A program made the position numbers and the translations under genes. Shown here one piece after another: positions 14,862 through 19,436 of a stretch of DNA of 19,436 bases. Under the pieces are notes generated by a model. That model was not told the origin of the DNA, searched no databases, and was given only the letters and a program-made list of their open reading frames with translations. Position 1 is the first letter of the stretch. Each line of letters opens with the position of its first letter. Where the stretch lies: contig JBAYUG010000067.1 of assembly GCA_041675325.1 (NCBI GenBank), positions 1 through 19,436 on the forward strand, in the 5' to 3' direction. The stretch is from CAIKZJ01 sp041675325. Lineage in GTDB: Bacteria; Bacteroidota; Ignavibacteria; Tepidaquicellales; Tepidaquicellaceae.

Positions 14862-17800
14862 ATGAAAGCATCTACTCAAATTTTATTTGGACTGCTCTTT
14901 GTATTATTTCTTACTAATGTCTTATACGGGCAGGGAGGCGAAAGTTTTACAAATTTACCTACTTCAAGTTCGTCAAGCTATATATCCAGAAGCTGGACGG
15001 GTGATGATGGAGTGACCTGGACGGCAACAGATGCAAGAACAGATCAGACTATAAACGGAAAAGCTATATGCTTAGGGAGTTCCGGTACAGGTTATGTCAA
15101 ATCGTTTGTATATTCGAATGGAATAAAAACTTTGACATTCAAATATGTCAGGGCTTTAAGTAATACGTCATTAAGGTCATTAGATGTACGAATTAATAAT
15201 ACTTCAATAGCGACTGTTACAGTCAGCAATACAAGTGATGAAGTGCAGACTTTTTCACAAACAATAAATACAACAGGACAAATAGAAGTTAGAATTGTAT
15301 CAACAGGTTATCAGGTAAAAATTGATGATATCTCATGGGATTCCTACGGTTCGGGTTTACAAATTAATTCTGTAAACACATTATATAAAATAGATTTTGA
15401 TAATCCGTTTGAATTTGTTAACATAGATCAATTCAACGGAAGCGGTTTTTCCTCTGTTCCAAGTACGGGCAAACTGAATTCAAACTCATGGTCAGTTACG
15501 GGATGGAGCGACGGCGACCTTGCATTCGGTGAGACACATACAACAGCGAATACTGATTATACAAGGGGTGAAAGTACGGGCGGAGTAACAACGGAGGGTA
15601 TATATGCTTTTGAGGTCAACTCCGGTAACCGGGCGCTTGGCTTCCAGCCTGGTGATGTCGATTGGACTCCGGGAAAAGCGACTTTAAAAATACGAAATAA
15701 AACAGGAACAACAATCACATCTTTTCTTGTGTGTTATACTATATATTCACGAAACGACATGGAAAGTTCAAGCGATTTTAATTTTGAACATTCAGCCGAT
15801 GATATCACTTATACAGAAATCGCATCAATGAATTTTACCACACCTGAAACAGCCGATGAATTTCCCTCCTGGAAGGCGAATGTAAGAACGATTAAAATCG
15901 AGGTTATCAGCGTTCAAAACGACGGTGTTTATTATCTCAGGTGGAAAGGAAATGATGCAAGCGGTACGGGTGAAAGGGATGAATGTTCTCTGGATGATAT
16001 ACAGATTGTAGCAAATCCGGCGGGCACAAAACCCAACTTCTCTGGAACTGTCTGGAATATTATTCTCGACGGTGATGTTGAACTGGCGGGAAATACTGCA
16101 ATAAGCGAAGATGCAGCATTAACAAGCAGTACACTTTACGTCGGTGCAAAAACACTTTCTATTAGCGGCTCAGTAACAAGAACAAGCGGAGTAATAGATG
16201 CAAGCAATTCAAGCTCACTGGTTGAATTTACTAATACATCAGGATTAACACTTCCTGCGAGCGTCTTCAGCGGAAACGTCGGCAACTTAAAGATGAACGG
16301 AACGGGTGGTGTAACGCTCGGCTCATCAACAGCGGTTGGCGGCACACTGACATTGACGAACGGAAAGATTACACTCGGAAATTATAACCTGACAGCAGGT
16401 ACATTATCAGGCGGGAATTCTTCAAGCTACATAGCAACAAATGGTGCGGGTTTGTTTAATATGAAAACAGGAGGAAATACATCCAAGACATATCAGATTG
16501 GAACGGTAGATTCATACAATCCTGCGATAATAAAAAACATGGGTGCATTAACAAACTTTTCAGTAAAAGTTAAGAATACATTTTCAGTATATCCTAACGA
16601 CCTGAATAAGGCAGTGCAGAGAGTATGGGAAATATATCCTGCTTCATCAATTGTTAAAGCAACGATAGAGCTGCAGTTTAATGCAGGCGAATACGGTACC
16701 GGCGAAAACACATTTAACCCCGGAAGCACGGTTTATATAGGGAATTACCATCAGAACGGATGGCGGTATCCAGTATCTGCAACTATAACAGGCTCGGGAC
16801 CGTACGTTGCAAAAGCCGAAAACATAAAAGATTTTTCAGAGTTTGGCATAGGAAATCAGGGAGCGTTTACGATATACTCACAGAACTTTGACAGCGACTG
16901 GGGCACAACCCCCGATGGCAGCTGGACTAACACACCTACGACGGGAAACACTTCTTGGAGAAGAGAAAACAACGGAAACGATGCAAGCTGGACGTCACCA
17001 TTTGCCGGTGTTGTAAAGCCGTACGGCAATACGGGACATTCAGCAAACTTCCATTCTTATGGAGCAATCGCATCCGGAACAGGAACGCTTGATTTAAGCG
17101 TGGACTTAAGCAGTGACGCGAATAAACTTCTCACGTTTGACTATACGAACGCATCGGGCACAGACGAACTAAAATTATATTTATCAACAAACAGCGGAAC
17201 AGATTTCACTCTAAAAGGAACGTATGCAACATGTCCATGGACGCAGCAGACTGTTGACCTTGGAAATCCGCAGACGACAAATTGCGTAATAAGATTTACT
17301 GCAACATCAGACTACGGCTCGAACGATATAGGAATAGATAACGTAAATATTTACAGCGGAAGTATGTATGCAACGGATGCGGGAACGGTCTCAATTGATA
17401 TTAGCCAGACGATAAGCGGTACGATAATACCAAAAGCAACAGTTAAGAACTTCGGAACATCCACTGCATCGTTTGACGTAACGATGGAAATAAACGGCAG
17501 TACTCACGGTAGTCCTGTATCTGTATCAAACCTTTCCCCCGGACAGTCAACACAGGTTTCATTCAGCAGCTGGGGACCTTCGGCAGGCACATATTCCGTG
17601 GAAGTATGTACAGGTTTAACTGGCGACCTAAATACATTGAACGACTGCTATACAAAGAGCATAGAAGCAGGCTCATCGGGCAACTGGGCAAACGGCACAA
17701 ACAGTTCATCAACAATATTTCTCGGAAGCGGAACTGCAAATGCAACAGATCTGTACAGCGTAGGCGGATATACAACGAATGAATCTGACTGGGGAAAGAA

Positions 17801-19307
17801 AACATATAAATACAACTTTTCAGGAGCAACATGGACGGCATTGCCTGACCTGCCCGACGGAGCACAGCGAACTGTACTTGCAACTGCAATAGCAGGAAAC
17901 TATCTTTACGCAATAGGCGGTAAATTCGGAGCAACATACTATAATACAGTTTACAAGTATGATATCGTTAACGGCGGCAGCTGGAGTACTGCAGCAACAC
18001 TTCCACAGGCAATCGGCTGGTGTAAGGCAGTGACGTATTTAAACAGGTACATTTACCTTGCGGGCGGACATAACGGCGCGAACGTACTGGACAAAGTTTA
18101 TATGCTGGACGTACAAGCTGAAACGCCTGCATGGGTAGAGCTCGGAACAACATTGCCCGGAGCAAGGTTCGGTGGAGCATTTTCTATAGCAGGGACTAAG
18201 CTTGTATATGTAGCAGGAGCATCGGGAAACAGTACACTTTCAAATACAGTATTTGTAGGAACGATAAACAGTCCGACTGATATAACATGGGTTCAGACAG
18301 CAAGCAAGTATCCGGGTAATGGAAAGAATATAAAGATAAGCTCAAATGAAAACCTTTCGGAAGTAGATTACTATAAAATACTCAACGGAAATAAGGGAAC
18401 GGAAAGTGACGAACCGAAATCAACATTCCCTCCGGGGTCGCTATACGGACTTGATGCAGGAACATGGGGCAGCAGCGCTGTAATAATAGGAGGCGGAACC
18501 TCGAACTCCAGTTTCATACCCGAAGACCCGACACCATTTTATGTCTATAATGCCTCAAGCGACGAATGGACTGCAATGCCTGAAATACCGACACCCGTAG
18601 CAGGATTTTCAATGGGAACAGCAAACACAACCGGCAATACATGGAAATTTCTCTCGGTATCGGGAAAGACTTTGACAGGCACGTACACATCCGCAACGCA
18701 GTTATGGACGACCGAAAACATTACAACAGGATACGGCGGAACTTTTGGAATACTGATAGAAGGAAGCTGGTCAATGATGAAAGAAAATACAAGTATTGAA
18801 GTAACGCTTGAATTAAGAGAATCAACATTCCCGTACCTTTTGGCAGAAACAAAGACAGTGATACAGAACGGAACAGAACCCGTAACTATAGAGTTTACGA
18901 ATGTTGAAAGCACAAAATCTTATTATATAGTCGTAAGATACTCGAACGGAATTGAAACATGGAGTGCACAGCCGCAGCTCTTTGTAAACGGGCAGATGAA
19001 CTATGACTTCACGACGGCACAGACACATGCATATGGAGGGAACATGGTAAAAGTCGGTGAGTTATGGTGTATAATCAGCGGTGACATAAATCAGGATGGA
19101 AAAATCAACGCAGTTGACAGGGGTATCTGCTGGAACGACAGAGGCACGACTGATGAATTCTCAGACGTAAACCATGATGGTATAGTGAACGAGCTGGACA
19201 GGACGGTACTGGCTAAGAATACGTTTAAGAAGGTGATGTGTCCTGAGGGAGCAGTTGTTAGCAAGAACAGGAAGAACGGGAAGAGCCGTAACAAGGTGAC
19301 AAAGTAA
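14862..19307 (+). CDS. giant multidomain surface protein: jelly rolls, CARDB, kelch, EF-hands
   Basis: 1481 residues. Signal peptide about 1-24 (LFLTNVLYGQG). Residues 25-165 form a jelly-roll 'choice-of-anchor' module (WTATDARTDQTINGKAICLG). Residues 166-386 hold a second beta module (YKIDFDNPFEFV; LDDIQIVANP). Residues 387-665 are Ser/Thr/Gly-rich beta repeats (GGTLTLTNGKITLG) leading into a conserved-looking strand block. Residues 666-834 form a cleaved-adhesin/MAM-like jelly roll (FDSDWGTTPDGSWTN; GIDNVNIY). Residues 835-950 are a CARDB-like domain. Residues about 955-1280 form a kelch-like propeller with YSVGGY, YAIGG, YLAGG, VYVAG and VIIGG blades. Residues about 1296-1405 form the Ignavibacteria 'NGIETWS' module. 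Two EF-hand/dockerin-like loops follow: DINQDGKINAVD near 1408 and DVNHDGIVNELD near 1436. The end is the basic tail KNRKNGKSRNKVTK, not a T9SS sorting domain. Likely exported and Ca2+-stabilised; the role (adhesion, matrix, scaffold binding) is inference. The 5' leader has no Shine-Dalgarno site. Confidence 0.85.
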   Translation: MKASTQILFGLLFVLFLTNVLYGQGGESFTNLPTSSSSSYISRSWTGDDGVTWTATDARTDQTINGKAICLGSSGTGYVKSFVYSNGIKTLTFKYVRALSNTSLRSLDVRINNTSIATVTVSNTSDEVQTFSQTINTTGQIEVRIVSTGYQVKIDDISWDSYGSGLQINSVNTLYKIDFDNPFEFVNIDQFNGSGFSSVPSTGKLNSNSWSVTGWSDGDLAFGETHTTANTDYTRGESTGGVTTEGIYAFEVNSGNRALGFQPGDVDWTPGKATLKIRNKTGTTITSFLVCYTIYSRNDMESSSDFNFEHSADDITYTEIASMNFTTPETADEFPSWKANVRTIKIEVISVQNDGVYYLRWKGNDASGTGERDECSLDDIQIVANPAGTKPNFSGTVWNIILDGDVELAGNTAISEDAALTSSTLYVGAKTLSISGSVTRTSGVIDASNSSSLVEFTNTSGLTLPASVFSGNVGNLKMNGTGGVTLGSSTAVGGTLTLTNGKITLGNYNLTAGTLSGGNSSSYIATNGAGLFNMKTGGNTSKTYQIGTVDSYNPAIIKNMGALTNFSVKVKNTFSVYPNDLNKAVQRVWEIYPASSIVKATIELQFNAGEYGTGENTFNPGSTVYIGNYHQNGWRYPVSATITGSGPYVAKAENIKDFSEFGIGNQGAFTIYSQNFDSDWGTTPDGSWTNTPTTGNTSWRRENNGNDASWTSPFAGVVKPYGNTGHSANFHSYGAIASGTGTLDLSVDLSSDANKLLTFDYTNASGTDELKLYLSTNSGTDFTLKGTYATCPWTQQTVDLGNPQTTNCVIRFTATSDYGSNDIGIDNVNIYSGSMYATDAGTVSIDISQTISGTIIPKATVKNFGTSTASFDVTMEINGSTHGSPVSVSNLSPGQSTQVSFSSWGPSAGTYSVEVCTGLTGDLNTLNDCYTKSIEAGSSGNWANGTNSSSTIFLGSGTANATDLYSVGGYTTNESDWGKKTYKYNFSGATWTALPDLPDGAQRTVLATAIAGNYLYAIGGKFGATYYNTVYKYDIVNGGSWSTAATLPQAIGWCKAVTYLNRYIYLAGGHNGANVLDKVYMLDVQAETPAWVELGTTLPGARFGGAFSIAGTKLVYVAGASGNSTLSNTVFVGTINSPTDITWVQTASKYPGNGKNIKISSNENLSEVDYYKILNGNKGTESDEPKSTFPPGSLYGLDAGTWGSSAVIIGGGTSNSSFIPEDPTPFYVYNASSDEWTAMPEIPTPVAGFSMGTANTTGNTWKFLSVSGKTLTGTYTSATQLWTTENITTGYGGTFGILIEGSWSMMKENTSIEVTLELRESTFPYLLAETKTVIQNGTEPVTIEFTNVESTKSYYIVVRYSNGIETWSAQPQLFVNGQMNYDFTTAQTHAYGGNMVKVGELWCIISGDINQDGKINAVDRGICWNDRGTTDEFSDVNHDGIVNELDRTVLAKNTFKKVMCPEGAVVSKNRKNGKSRNKVTK

Positions 19308-19436
19308 CGAGAAAAAATATCACAAAAAGAGCGGATTTATTAATGATAAAAACTCCTGTTTTCCGCAAGACAACAATCTTCTAAAATAAATATTTGTATT
19401 ATTAGTAGTTTATAATTTTGAACTTGTAATTTTGGG

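Noticed and set aside
14697..14879. Minus-strand 60-codon open frame ending in PYYSFSKINK
   Set aside because: It starts at TTG inside the signal peptide region of the 14862 gene and has no ATG. Composition is as expected for A+T-rich DNA, and no motif is recognisable.
19308..19436. Possible terminator after the last gene (GCGGA paired with TCCGC)
   Set aside because: Only a 5-bp stem with a loop of about 25 nt and no T-run; not convincing.

Overview
The window looks like chromosomal DNA from the Ignavibacteria/Chlorobi-related branch of the Bacteroidota supergroup, or a close relative. Two proteins end in the type IX secretion system (T9SS) sorting domain of that branch, with QNYPNPFNPVTKINF followed by a LYDMLGREVA segment and a terminal KKMAVxK. 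Other pointers are a DUF4783-like secreted protein, a Bacteroidota-style Ig-like lipoprotein, an IETWS/EF-hand C-terminal module, A+T-rich leaders without Shine-Dalgarno sequences, and long repeat-filled intergenic gaps. All convincing genes are on the + strand.

Layout. (1) 1-171 is a nearly pure-purine array of nineteen 9-bp units. It stays open in one frame to a stop at 220-222 and may be the lysine/arginine-rich tail of an upstream gene. (2) 232-705 (small secreted DUF4783-like protein) and 727-4827 (a very large NtrY-like sensor histidine kinase) are 21 bp apart and probably form an operon. (3) 4828-5517 is non-coding and holds four tandem units of about 120 bp. (4) 5518-6927 encodes an outer-membrane-type lipoprotein with an SbsA-like Ig domain. 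(5) 6928-7672 is non-coding, with an 11-bp array (nine units), a 7-bp array (five units) and small palindromes. (6) 7673-10792 and 11159-13762 encode two large T9SS cargo proteins with different N-terminal halves and a nearly identical C-terminal ~190 residues. A hairpin terminator follows each. (7) 13763-14861 is mostly non-coding, with heptanucleotide repeats, a strong terminator, a nested inverted repeat and one doubtful short ORF. (8) 14862-19307 encodes a 1481-residue multidomain surface or secreted protein (jelly-roll-like modules, CARDB-like domain, kelch-like propeller, paired EF-hand/dockerin-like loops). It ends in a basic tail instead of the T9SS domain.

How the genes work together: the left part is an envelope-signalling pair with no response regulator in view. 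The rest is a run of exported or surface proteins, each apparently its own transcription unit. I see no CRISPR array, transposase, phage gene, tRNA, rRNA or recognisable defence system. The most unusual content is repeats: units of 7, 9, 11 and about 120 bp occur between genes. The 7-bp type also sits inside coding sequence, and the 9-bp type possibly does.
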